A stretch of DNA of 15,077 nucleotides, from the NCBI GenBank assembly GCA_949935895.1, contig CATLGL010000026.1, positions 1 through 15,077 on the forward strand. The letters are read 5' to 3'. The notes under the pieces are model-generated. The model was not told the DNA's origin. It searched no databases and worked only from the letters and a program-made list of their open reading frames with translations. Each line of letters opens with the position of its first letter. Position 1 is the stretch's first letter. The stretch is from an uncultured Clostridia bacterium. GTDB taxonomy: Bacteria > Bacillota > Clostridia > TANB77 > CAG-508. Both the position numbers and the translations under genes were made by a program. Positions 15,054-15,077 of the stretch are shown piece after piece.

Positions 15054-15077
15054 AAATAGAATGGTATTTTGCGAAGG

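Noticed and set aside
1..15077. CRISPR array, insertion sequence, integrase or rRNA/tRNA genes
   Set aside because: I saw no regular direct repeats, transposase or integrase motifs, and no rRNA or tRNA-like sequence.

Overview
This window looks like chromosome from a low-G+C, endospore-forming Firmicute, most likely an uncultivated or gut Clostridia. The base composition is strongly AT-rich. Shine-Dalgarno sites are of the AGGAGG type, there is a Thr T-box leader, and the window carries the coat protein SpoIVA and a GerA/GerB/GerC germinant-receptor operon.

Layout. 1-3498 (minus): ger operon gerA-gerB-gerC, with gerC running off the left edge. 3607-5086 (minus): spoIVA with its own terminator and a SigmaE-like promoter. 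5306-6568 (plus): glmU, a short version. 6759-7136 (minus): a small holin-4-like membrane protein. 7347-8410 (plus): a yetF-like DUF421 gene overlapping a DUF4363-like gene, followed by a 21-codon gene-tail remnant. 8550-9307 (minus): dapB. 9436-9996 (minus): an HD-domain protein. 10083-10969 (minus): dapA. 11145-12443 (plus): pgi. 12469-12657 (plus): a 62-aa membrane/coiled-coil protein. About 12745-14919 (plus): Thr T-box and thrS. A probable promoter for the next gene lies at the right edge.

The central observation is about decoding. Six genes (gerC, gerA, spoIVA, yetF, dapB, dapA) appear frameshifted, with eight breaks in all. Every break falls exactly on an in-frame CGG codon, and skipping one base there restores the conserved protein. 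Read as CGGN, each site yields one residue, and where I can judge from family knowledge that residue is a conserved or typical glycine (for example the Gly of the DapB motif DAPSGTA). In a by-eye scan I found no in-frame CGG used as ordinary arginine in any gene. I counted about 17 CGG trinucleotides in the other two phases, and all of them lie in intact reading. Restored lengths match the families: SpoIVA 492 aa, DapA 294 aa, DapB 251 aa, YetF 226 aa. The simplest reading is that this organism decodes CGGN as a four-base glycine codon, or makes an obligatory +1 shift at an unassigned CGG. The alternatives are six independent pseudogenes or a phase-specific sequencing artefact, and both fit poorly.

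Functionally, DapA and DapB act in the diaminopimelate/lysine branch, whose dihydrodipicolinate-side intermediate also feeds spore dipicolinate. SpoIVA builds the coat platform and the Ger proteins sense germinants. The genes carrying CGGN sites are therefore mostly sporulation- or DAP-linked, while glmU, pgi and thrS carry none.
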